The translations under genes and the position numbers were made by a program. From contig DAOWDM010000174.1 of the NCBI GenBank assembly GCA_030639035.1, forward strand, positions 1-13,890: a stretch of 13,890 nt of DNA. The letters run 5' to 3'. This stretch comes from Alphaproteobacteria bacterium (GTDB taxonomy: Bacteria; Pseudomonadota; Alphaproteobacteria; DAOWDM01). Under the pieces are notes generated by a model. That model was not told the origin of the DNA. It ran no database searches and was given only the letters and a program-made list of their open reading frames with translations. Of this stretch, positions 6,598 to 13,123 are shown piece by piece; the first letter of the stretch is position 1; each line of letters begins with the position of its first letter.

Positions 6598-7345
6598 TGA
6601 ACGATTTTCCAGAATTCAGTTGATGATAGGTGATGAGGGGCTTGAAAGGCTGATAAACTCTCATGTTGCGGTCATAGGTCTTGGAGCTGTCGGCAGTTAC
6701 GCAACTGAAGCCCTTGTACGTTCAGGAATTGGACGGCTGCGTTTGATAGATTTTGACGAGATAAGCAAAACAAACATCAACCGCCATCTTTATGCTATGG
6801 AATCAACTATAGGCAAGCCTAAAAAAGACGTGGCAGAACAGCGTTCAAAAGATATAAATCCAGCCTGTAAAGTTGAGGCTTTGGACTGTTTTGTTAATCC
6901 AGATACAATGGATAAAGTCTTAGAAGGCAAGCCAGATATTGTCATAGATGCAATTGATTCCCTTGGTCCAAAGGTGGAGCTTCTCATAGCTTTAGAGGAG
7001 CGGAATATTCCAGTAATATCATGCCTTGGAGCAGCTTTGAGAACAGACCCTTCTCAAATCAAAGTTGGAGCTATGAAAAAAACACAAAACTGTCCTTTGG
7101 CAAAAATGGTCAGAAAAAGACTTCGCAGAAGAGGGGCAAGCCTTGATTTTACCTGCGTTTACTCAACAGAACCAACGCATACTATTCGTGAAGGGGCTGT
7201 TATGCCTGAAAGCGAAAGCGAGGAAAATTTCTATGACAAAGGAAGAAAACGGCGGACTATGGGCAGTTTGCCAACTATCACAGGAATAGTAGGACTTATC
7301 GCCGCAAATACAGCAATAAACATGCTTTTAGAGGAAAAACGCTAG
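6590..7345 (+). CDS. tcdA: tRNA threonylcarbamoyladenosine dehydratase TcdA (ThiF/E1-like)
   Basis: A 251-residue E1-like ATP-dependent enzyme. TcdA (CsdL/YgdL) cyclises t6A37 of ANN-decoding tRNAs to ct6A. The N-terminus RFSRIQLMIGDEGLERL matches the family lead-in. The nucleotide-binding GLGAVGSYA is at 30-38, then LIDFDEISKTNINRH (about 52-66; Asp54, Asp56, Asn62, Asn64, Arg65) and a Lys pair near 78-79. DIVIDAID (116-123) follows. The basic stretch KMVRKRLRRRG (172-182) fits tRNA contact in the family. MGSLPTITGIVGLIAAN (224-240) is the typical C-terminal segment. It is distinguished from MoeB and ThiF by the absence of the zinc CxxC pairs. The ATG overlaps the TatD-family stop by 8 bp. 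It is the last gene of the plus-strand cluster and converges on sucD 46 bp downstream, where I see no convincing terminator. Confidence 0.92.
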   Translation: MYDERFSRIQLMIGDEGLERLINSHVAVIGLGAVGSYATEALVRSGIGRLRLIDFDEISKTNINRHLYAMESTIGKPKKDVAEQRSKDINPACKVEALDCFVNPDTMDKVLEGKPDIVIDAIDSLGPKVELLIALEERNIPVISCLGAALRTDPSQIKVGAMKKTQNCPLAKMVRKRLRRRGASLDFTCVYSTEPTHTIREGAVMPESESEENFYDKGRKRRTMGSLPTITGIVGLIAANTAINMLLEEKR

Positions 7346-7391
7346 ATTTCTTGCAGATGTCAATTGATTCGATGACAAAAGAATAGAAACT

Positions 7392-8270
7392 CTAATGACC
7401 TTTGAGCAGATTAAGCATTGCACTGCCTAGCATTGCAGGGGAGGCACAAACGGTAATTCCCGCACTTTTCATTGCATCAATTTTTGCCTCGGCAGTTCCT
7501 TTTTCTCCTGAAATAATAGCCCCCGTATGTCCCATTTGTCGTCCTTTGGGAGCAGTAGCTCCTGCGATATAACAGACGGTAGGTTTTTTGATTTTGCTTT
7601 GTTTAAAGAACTCTGCGGCTTCTTCTTCTGCTGAACCTCCAATTTCACCAATCATGATAATGCCGTATGTTTCATCATCACCGAGAAAAAGTTCCAGTGT
7701 ATCTGTAAAGCTTGTGCCGTTTACAGGGTCTCCTCCTATCCCGATACAGGTGGATTGTCCAAGATTAACATCTGTTGTTTGTGCTGCGACTTCATAAGCA
7801 AGAGTGCCAGAACGAGAAACGATTCCAACATTGCCTTTGCTGTAAATATGACTAGGCATAATACCTATTTTACATTCTTCAGTGGAAATAATACCGTAAC
7901 AGTTTGGACCTATAAGTCTTGATTTAGAGTTTTCTAGAGCCTTTTTAACTCTAACCATATCAAGAATGGGTATTTCTTCTGTAATACAGATGATTAGTTC
8001 TATTTCTGCATCAATCGCTTCAAAAATAGCATCAACGGCAAAAATAGCAGGCGTATAAATAACAGAAGCATTTGCTTTGGTTTTTTCTACAGCTTCGGCG
8101 ACAGTATTAAAAACTGGAAGTTCAAGATGTTTAGTGCCTCCTCTGCCAGAAGAAACTCCCCCAACCATCTTTGTACCATATGCTATAGCTTGTTCTGTAT
8201 GGAATGTTCCTTGAGCTTCTGTTAAACCCTGACAGATTACCTTTGTATCCTTATTAACAAGAATAGACAT
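7392..8270 (-). CDS. sucD: Succinyl-CoA synthetase alpha subunit-like protein (SucD), divergent
   Basis: A 292-residue protein aligning end to end with E. coli SucD recalled from memory. In the TCA cycle, SucCD interconverts succinyl-CoA and succinate with NTP formation through a phospho-His. The catalytic His is kept (His248 in QMGHTGAI), as is the Glu that orients it (Glu209 in GEIGGSAEEEAA). IVSRSGTLAYE, GQSTCIGIGGDP and YIAGATAPKG are also intact. Departures: the CoA loop TGSQG is TEAQG (Gly18 to Glu), Lys43 is Arg, Pro41 is Ser, GPNCPG is GPNCYG, and other Gly-to-Glu changes occur at 50, 89, 99 and 131, all with GAA codons. I chose the ATG at 8270, which overlaps the sucC stop by one base. 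A GTG at 8273 is possible, and AAGGA lies 9 bases before the ATG. The fold is clearly preserved, but normal activity is doubtful. Confidence 0.92.
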   Translation of the reverse strand: MSILVNKDTKVICQGLTEAQGTFHTEQAIAYGTKMVGGVSSGRGGTKHLELPVFNTVAEAVEKTKANASVIYTPAIFAVDAIFEAIDAEIELIICITEEIPILDMVRVKKALENSKSRLIGPNCYGIISTEECKIGIMPSHIYSKGNVGIVSRSGTLAYEVAAQTTDVNLGQSTCIGIGGDPVNGTSFTDTLELFLGDDETYGIIMIGEIGGSAEEEAAEFFKQSKIKKPTVCYIAGATAPKGRQMGHTGAIISGEKGTAEAKIDAMKSAGITVCASPAMLGSAMLNLLKGH

Positions 8271-9436
8271 CACACAGCTTCCTTAACAGCTTTGACAATT
8301 TTTTCCGCAGCATCAGACATGTTTTCAGCTGTAATAATATGGAGTCCTGATTCTGCAAGAATTTTTTTACCAAGCTCGACATTTACTCCATCAAGTCTGA
8401 CAACGAGAGGAATGTTTAAACTTATCTCGTGAGCAGCAGAAACAATCCCATCTGCAATGAGGTCGCACCGCATAATACCGCCGAATATATTAACCAAAAT
8501 CCCTTCTACTTTGGGATCAGATAACACCAACTTAAAAGCAACCGTTACTCTATCTTTAGTTGCTCCCCTACCTACATCAAGAAAATTTGCTGGTTCTCCT
8601 CCATAAAGCTTAACTATGTCCATTGTTGCCATAGCAAGCCCTGCACCGTTGACTATGCAACCAATATTTCCATCAAGAGAAATGTAGCTTAAAGAATATC
8701 TGTCAGCTTCTATTTCAAGAGGATTCTCTTCGTCTCTGTCTCGCAATTTTTGAATGTTTTTATGACGGTATAAAGCGTTGCTATCAAAGCTCATTTTTAC
8801 ATCAAGTGCTACTATTTCATCGTTTTGCAAAACAACTAGCGGATTTATTCTAATAGCAGAGGCATCTAAATCAATAAAAGCTTTATACATTGCAGTAATA
8901 AAAGTTACAGCAGATGAAATTTGTTTACCTTTAAGTCCAAGAGCTAATGCTATTTTTTCAGCATTTTCTGGTAAACACCCGACAGATGAATCAATTGCTT
9001 CTTTGATGGTTTTAATCGAAGTTTCAGCTGATGCAAGAATGGTTACTCTGGAAGTAGAGCTGTCAACAAACATGTTAAGATAAAGTTCTCGCTTAACATC
9101 ACAGTAGTTCTCTATATAAACACGCTTGACTTCCATTCCAGATTCTTTTGTCCAAGCAGTAACAAGAGTAGCACCTATCATTTTTTCGGCATTTTTTCTG
9201 ACTTCTTCAACAGATTTAACAATGCGGATTCCTCCGCCTTTTCCTGCCTTTTCTTCTTTAAAAAAGCCTTTTTCTCTTTCTTCTGCATGAATTTGAGATT
9301 TCACAACCCACATAGAACCGCCAATCTCTTTGGCAACAGTTTCTGCTTCGGCAGCAGTATAAGCAATTTTACCATCAGGAATCGCAACGCCATATTTACT
9401 AAGTAGTTTCTTAGCTTGATATTCGTGAATATTCAT
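8270..9436 (-). CDS. sucC: Succinyl-CoA synthetase beta subunit-like protein (SucC), with altered nucleotide site
   Basis: A 388-residue protein of normal SucC length: ATP-grasp domain (about 1-235) plus CoA-ligase domain (240-388). MNIHEYQAKKLLSKYG and Lys46 (WVVKSQIHA) are canonical. The loop AGGRGK, which grips nucleotide phosphates in E. coli (Gly53-Arg54-Gly55), is AEEREK here (51-56). The STEGG motif is SAETS (136-140). IEINPL is IRINPL, so Glu197 of E. coli, reported crucial for His phosphorylation, is Arg196. Mg ligands Asn198 and Asp212 remain. The C-terminal half is almost canonical: DGNIGCIVNGAGLAMATMD, GGEPANFLDVG, NIFGGIMRCDLIADGI and PLVVRLDG, except GGGAT is GRGAT. It starts 9 bp after the DHH gene and shares one base with sucD. 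No strong Shine-Dalgarno is visible, suggesting coupling to the DHH gene. Family identity is firm; catalysis of the textbook reaction is questionable. Confidence 0.92.
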   Translation of the reverse strand: MNIHEYQAKKLLSKYGVAIPDGKIAYTAAEAETVAKEIGGSMWVVKSQIHAEEREKGFFKEEKAGKGGGIRIVKSVEEVRKNAEKMIGATLVTAWTKESGMEVKRVYIENYCDVKRELYLNMFVDSSTSRVTILASAETSIKTIKEAIDSSVGCLPENAEKIALALGLKGKQISSAVTFITAMYKAFIDLDASAIRINPLVVLQNDEIVALDVKMSFDSNALYRHKNIQKLRDRDEENPLEIEADRYSLSYISLDGNIGCIVNGAGLAMATMDIVKLYGGEPANFLDVGRGATKDRVTVAFKLVLSDPKVEGILVNIFGGIMRCDLIADGIVSAAHEISLNIPLVVRLDGVNVELGKKILAESGLHIITAENMSDAAEKIVKAVKEAV

Positions 9437-9445
9437 AACGTAAAA

Positions 9446-10378
9446 CTAACCGTCAGCTGTGATAATTTCTATTAGTTCTTTTTTGACTTCTTCGGCATTG
9501 TCTATTTCAATTTGACAAGTTCCAGCGGCTTTGTGTCCTCCGCCGTTGTATTTGAGCATTAAACTTCCTACATCTGTATTAGATGTTCGATTTAAAACAG
9601 AGCGACCTGTTGCAAATACGATGTTTTGTTTGTTTTTACCCCACATAACATGCATAGATATATTGATTTCTGGATACATAGCATAAACAACAAAGCGATT
9701 GCCAGTATAGATTGTGTCTTCGTTTCTTAAATCAATAACTCCAAGATTATCATAGACTGTTGTGCATTTTTTTAGCTGTTCTTTGAATTTTTCATTATGA
9801 TCGAAATAAATATCTACACGCTCTTTAACGTCTGGAAGCTCGAGTATTTCCTCTACAGTATGAGTAAGACAACTGTCGATTAACTCCATCATCAACTGAT
9901 AATTAGAAATACGAAAACCGTGAAAACGTCCAAGCCCTGTTCTAGCGTCCATAATAAAATTGAGAAGTGTCCAGCCTGTAGGATTTAAAATTTCTTCTGC
10001 ATTATATTTTGCAGAATCAGCTTTATCTACCGCTGTCATCATTTCTTCTGGAATATTTGCAAAGCGTTCAGCACCGCCAAAACTGTTATAAACTACACGA
10101 GCAGCAGAAGGAGCATCTGGGTCAATTATATGATTTCCCATTCCAGCACCAACACGTTCTATTTCGCTTTTATGATGGTCAAAAGTGTAATGTGCATCTT
10201 TAACATAAGGTAAATTAGTAGTTATATCTCCTGAAGATACATCGATTTTTCCGTCTTGTACGTCTTTGGGGTGTACGAACCAAATTCTATCAATAAGATC
10301 CAGCTCTTTAAGTAGAACCGCACTGACAAGACCATCGAAATCGCTGCGTGTAACCAACCGAAACATATCATCAGACAT
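9446..10378 (-). CDS. DHH/DHHA1-family phosphoesterase (exopolyphosphatase-like)
   Basis: A 310-residue cytoplasmic phosphoesterase of the DHH superfamily. Motif I is TRSDFDG (Asp13, Asp15), motif II probably includes Asp51, and the name-giving DHH is at 67-69 in YTFDHHKSE. The C-terminal DHHA1 domain ends in the nucleic acid/phosphate-binding GGGHKAAG at 279-286. Members hydrolyse cyclic dinucleotides, pAp, nanoRNA or polyphosphate with Mn. This one resembles the stand-alone group usually annotated as exopolyphosphatase-related, without the RecJ OB domain or GdpP membrane parts. Substrate cannot be assigned. The start is supported by AAGGGAAAG about 8 bases upstream. It is the first gene of the minus-strand operon with sucC 9 bp downstream. 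The divergent 138 bp region shared with the lipoprotein gene should contain its promoter. Confidence 0.88.
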   Translation of the reverse strand: MSDDMFRLVTRSDFDGLVSAVLLKELDLIDRIWFVHPKDVQDGKIDVSSGDITTNLPYVKDAHYTFDHHKSEIERVGAGMGNHIIDPDAPSAARVVYNSFGGAERFANIPEEMMTAVDKADSAKYNAEEILNPTGWTLLNFIMDARTGLGRFHGFRISNYQLMMELIDSCLTHTVEEILELPDVKERVDIYFDHNEKFKEQLKKCTTVYDNLGVIDLRNEDTIYTGNRFVVYAMYPEINISMHVMWGKNKQNIVFATGRSVLNRTSNTDVGSLMLKYNGGGHKAAGTCQIEIDNAEEVKKELIEIITADG

Positions 10379-10516
10379 ATTTTACTTTCCCTTATTTAAA
10401 TTCTTACCAAGAGATTAACATAGCCTGCAAACTATGACATAAAAAATCTTACATTTATTTATTAGTTAGTATCTGTCAGTATTAAAAATCTCTAATATTG
10501 TAAAAAAGGTTCTGTT
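10379..10516. other. Divergent promoter region between the DHH-sucCD operon and the lipoprotein-malQ operon
   Basis: 138 bp, AT-rich, between divergent genes, so promoters for both operons are expected here. A short inverted repeat CATAG/CTATG (10419-10423, 10432-10436) and a TTAA-N7-TAAT near-match (10482-10496) are visible. Neither is strong enough to name a regulator. A TAATAT hexamer at 10493-10498 could be a -10 for the plus-strand gene but has no matching -35. Confidence 0.4.
10506..10509 (+). promoter_or_regulatory. Shine-Dalgarno for a TTG-initiated small gene
   Basis: AAGG at the end of a run of A lies seven bases before the TTG at 10517. It is the only ribosome-binding signal near the start of the small lipoprotein-like frame, and an ATG start would delete most of the signal peptide. 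Confidence 0.5.
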
Positions 10517-10813
10517 TTGCAAAAATTTTGTTTTCTTTGTCTGATAATGGTTACTTTTACGTGCAGTTGTACACTTCCTCCTTTTGTAGACACCAGAAGA
10601 GAAGCAGGTTCTACGGTAAATGTTGGAGAATCAACTAAAGATGTTGTAGCTATTTGCTATAACCAACTTACAACGACTCCGACTGAAATATTAAAGCTGG
10701 CACACAATGAATGTGCAAAAACAGGAAGAATCCCCAAATTTCACAAACAGACTTCTTGGTCATGCCGATTTCTGCTTCCTACGCATGTCTATTACAACTG
10801 CGTTAATCCATGA
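10517..10813 (+). CDS. Small cysteine-rich probable lipoprotein
   Basis: A 98-residue exported protein of unknown function. Residues 1-17 form a hydrophobic signal (FCFLCLIMVTF) leading to TCSC, with Cys18 (or Cys16) as a possible lipidation site. The lipobox is poor, so a periplasmic protein is the alternative. The rest has four cysteines, in AICYN (48), NECAK, WSCRF and YYNC, which could form two disulfides, with spaced Pro and aromatic residues. I have the impression that short alphaproteobacterial lipoproteins with a CYN...LA...C...C...C pattern exist, but I cannot name a family. Translation starts at TTG with AAGG upstream. The stop lies 8 bp before the preferred malQ start, and an alternative malQ ATG would overlap it by 4 bp, so the two genes are probably co-transcribed. 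Confidence 0.7.
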   Translation: MQKFCFLCLIMVTFTCSCTLPPFVDTRREAGSTVNVGESTKDVVAICYNQLTTTPTEILKLAHNECAKTGRIPKFHKQTSWSCRFLLPTHVYYNCVNP

Positions 10814-10816
10814 GGA
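10812..10816 (+). promoter_or_regulatory. Shine-Dalgarno deciding the malQ start
   Basis: GAGGA lies five bases before the ATG at 10822, while the longer ATG at 10810 has no ribosome-binding site. The shorter start (MTTSALNQ) is therefore preferred. The site itself overlaps the stop codon of the upstream gene. Confidence 0.65.
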
Positions 10817-10821
10817 AAAAT

Positions 10822-13041
10822 ATGACAACATCTGCTTTAAACCAATTAGCAAAAATTACTGATATTCATGAAGATGCAACACAGGAAATGAGAAAAAACA
10901 TTCTCAATGCTCTTGGATATTCAGTCGAGACAGAGAAAAAAGCAGAAAAAACTTTAAAAGAACTGCTAGATGCTCCTTTTCTTGAAATGATTTCACCTGT
11001 CTGTATTCTTCGCAAAGACAGGACAAGCTCTATAAATATTCATTTTCCAAAAGGGCAAGACAGCTTTAAGTGGACTTTACAGGAAGAAAACGAATCAGAA
11101 TATTCTGGTGAAGTGTATATAAATGAAACAGAGTTACTTGAAACACGAGAAATTAACGGCGTTGTTTATGAAAAACGATGTTTTGAATTACCTGTAAGCC
11201 CTGAGCTTGGATATCACGATTTTTGCGTAATTACATCTGAAGGCAAAGAAGCTAAAACCAAACTTATTTATACTCCTGAAAAATGCTATTTTCATCTTGA
11301 AGAAAATGAAAGATGCTGGGGAGTTCCTGTACAGCTTTTTTCTCTTAAATCTGAAAACAATCAGGGAATCGGTGATTTTACCGACCTTGGAAATTTTGGA
11401 AAAATGCTGGCAAAAAACAAGGCTGGAATGCTTGGACTAGGACCAGTTCATGCCATGTTTCCAAATGTTCCCGAAGAAGCAAGCCCTTATGCTCCTTCAT
11501 CTCGTACGTTTTACAATCATATTTACATTGATGTAACAAATGTTCCTGACTTTAAAAATAGTAAAAAAGCAAAAAAGCTTTATAACTCTGCTGACTTTCA
11601 GGAAAAATTAACAAAAATAAGAAATGCACCTTACATCGACTACACAACTGTAACCGAAATAAAAACAGCAATACTTAAAAAATTGTACGAGTCTTTTCTT
11701 GAAACTGAATTTAAGCAAACTCCTGAGCTTATTGAGATAAGTAATAGAGGCAAAGCTTTTCACCAGTTCTGCATAGACGGCGGAAGTGAACTAGATGATT
11801 TTGCTGTTTTTCAAACTCTTTCGGAGCATTTTTCAAAAGAAAAGCCCTCGCCTTATAATTGGAAAGAGTGGGTTGCCGAATATCAAGATTTCAACAGCAA
11901 AAAAGTAAAAACATTTGCAGCCGAACATGCAGATAGAATCGACTTTTATAAATATTTGCAATGGGAAACTGAACGCCAGCTAAAAGAAGCATCTGAACAC
12001 TGCAAAGATATGTCTATAGGTCTTTATATGGATCTTGCAGTCGGAGTATCATCGACAAGTGCAGAAGTCTGGTCTGACCCTGAATTATTCATAAAGAAAA
12101 TGCTTGTTGGAGTGCCTCCGTTTGCTCATATTCATGGGCAGAATTGGAAACTCGCTGCTCTTAATCCTGTTACATTGAAAAAACGTGCTTATCTGCCGTT
12201 TATAAAAATGCTTAGAAATAGCATGAAATATGCAGGTTGCCTGCGTCTTGACCATGTATTTCAACTCCGCCGTCTGTACATTTTCCCTGATGACCAAACT
12301 CCAAATCAAGGGGCTTTTGTCGGCTATCCTGCGGAAGATTTAATGGCTATAGTCGCACTAGAAAGCCATCGCAATAAATGTATTATTGTTGGTGAAGACG
12401 TAGGCTTTGACCCAAAAAACTTTCGTGAAGAAGCTAAAGATTTCGGTTTTATGCGTTGCAGAGTAATGCATGATTTAAGAAAAAACAGAGTGTTCTGCAA
12501 CTCTGAAGAATATGAAAAAGATGCTGTTGTTATGTCTTCAACTCATGACTGTTCTTCTCTTTCACGCTTATGGAAAAATTCCTATGCTCACGAAGGAGAG
12601 CTAATCGGTTTATTTGACAAGCAAGGTCTTAGAGAAATTGCATACGAAAGCGGAATTCTTGACAGAACAGAGCTTAACAGCGTTCTTGAGCGTACAGGAG
12701 CATGGGAAGCTGTAGGCGGAAAGCCTGTTGCAGACCCTGCTCATGATACAGAAGAAATGCCAGAAAAACTGATTCAAGCTGTAGCAACGTATCTTGCAAA
12801 AGCACCGTCTTTTGGAATGTTAATGCCTCTTTGCGATATGTTTGAAATGGATAAATCAGTTAATATCCCAGGAACTATGCAAAAACACACTTCAATGAGT
12901 AAAAACGTTAATTTTAGGGCTTCAAAAAAAGATGTTCTTTACCCAAACTGGAGACTGAAAGATGCAATATCAATCGAAAAAATAGAGCAACAACAAATAT
13001 TTAAAGATATAGTTGAAATTATAAATAAAGAACGAAAATAA
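10822..13041 (+). CDS. malQ: 4-alpha-glucanotransferase (GH77, amylomaltase)
   Basis: A 739-residue protein. It transfers maltosyl or longer glucan units between alpha-1,4-glucans in maltodextrin or glycogen turnover in the cytoplasm. Residues 1-155 are a beta-rich N-terminal extension like those of longer proteobacterial MalQ. The GH77 barrel begins at GVPVQLFSLKSENNQGIGDFTDL (167-189), then SPYAPSSRTFYNHIYIDV. The catalytic triad is present: nucleophile Asp477 in LRLDHV, acid/base Glu525 in VGEDVG and Asp576 in STHD. Departures: the usual GxPPD is GVPPF (434), GQxWG is GQNWK (443), and the segment between IPGT and PNWR is longer than usual by roughly 20 residues. The start at 10822 has an excellent GAGGA site; an upstream in-frame ATG at 10810 would add four residues. 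It follows the small lipoprotein gene. No terminator hairpin is visible after the stop. Confidence 0.92.
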   Translation: MTTSALNQLAKITDIHEDATQEMRKNILNALGYSVETEKKAEKTLKELLDAPFLEMISPVCILRKDRTSSINIHFPKGQDSFKWTLQEENESEYSGEVYINETELLETREINGVVYEKRCFELPVSPELGYHDFCVITSEGKEAKTKLIYTPEKCYFHLEENERCWGVPVQLFSLKSENNQGIGDFTDLGNFGKMLAKNKAGMLGLGPVHAMFPNVPEEASPYAPSSRTFYNHIYIDVTNVPDFKNSKKAKKLYNSADFQEKLTKIRNAPYIDYTTVTEIKTAILKKLYESFLETEFKQTPELIEISNRGKAFHQFCIDGGSELDDFAVFQTLSEHFSKEKPSPYNWKEWVAEYQDFNSKKVKTFAAEHADRIDFYKYLQWETERQLKEASEHCKDMSIGLYMDLAVGVSSTSAEVWSDPELFIKKMLVGVPPFAHIHGQNWKLAALNPVTLKKRAYLPFIKMLRNSMKYAGCLRLDHVFQLRRLYIFPDDQTPNQGAFVGYPAEDLMAIVALESHRNKCIIVGEDVGFDPKNFREEAKDFGFMRCRVMHDLRKNRVFCNSEEYEKDAVVMSSTHDCSSLSRLWKNSYAHEGELIGLFDKQGLREIAYESGILDRTELNSVLERTGAWEAVGGKPVADPAHDTEEMPEKLIQAVATYLAKAPSFGMLMPLCDMFEMDKSVNIPGTMQKHTSMSKNVNFRASKKDVLYPNWRLKDAISIEKIEQQQIFKDIVEIINKERK

Positions 13042-13062
13042 ACATTTTTGCTTAATATGCGG

Positions 13063-13091
13063 TTGACTTTGATTTGGTGTTTAGATAGAAT
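13063..13091 (+). promoter_or_regulatory. Sigma70-type promoter for the HAD hydrolase gene
   Basis: TTGACT (13063-13068) and TAGAAT (13086-13091) are each 5/6 matches to the -35 and -10 consensus, separated by exactly 17 bp. The expected start is near 13098, leaving a 5' leader of about 26 bases before the ATG at 13124. It is the best promoter match I found in the window. Confidence 0.65.
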
Positions 13092-13123
13092 GGACAAAAA
13101 TAAATTACAGCGGTATGTGAAAA

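Noticed and set aside
7358..7377. Possible terminator hairpin between convergent tcdA and sucD (TGTCA/TGACA arms)
   Set aside because: Only five base pairs, a 10-base loop and no T-tract on the plus strand. Too weak to call.
8270..9436. Reading sucC as a pseudogene because of the lost active-site residues
   Set aside because: The frame is full length with no frameshift or stop, junctions with neighbours are tight, and the CoA-ligase domain is close to canonical, which argues for continued selection.
10419..10436. Inverted repeat CATAG/CTATG upstream of the DHH gene
   Set aside because: Five-base arms with an 8-base spacer are common in such sequence; no second copy seen.
10482..10496. CtrA-like TTAA-N7-TAAT upstream of the lipoprotein gene
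   Set aside because: The second half-site is wrong and the region is very AT-rich; one near-match is expected by chance.
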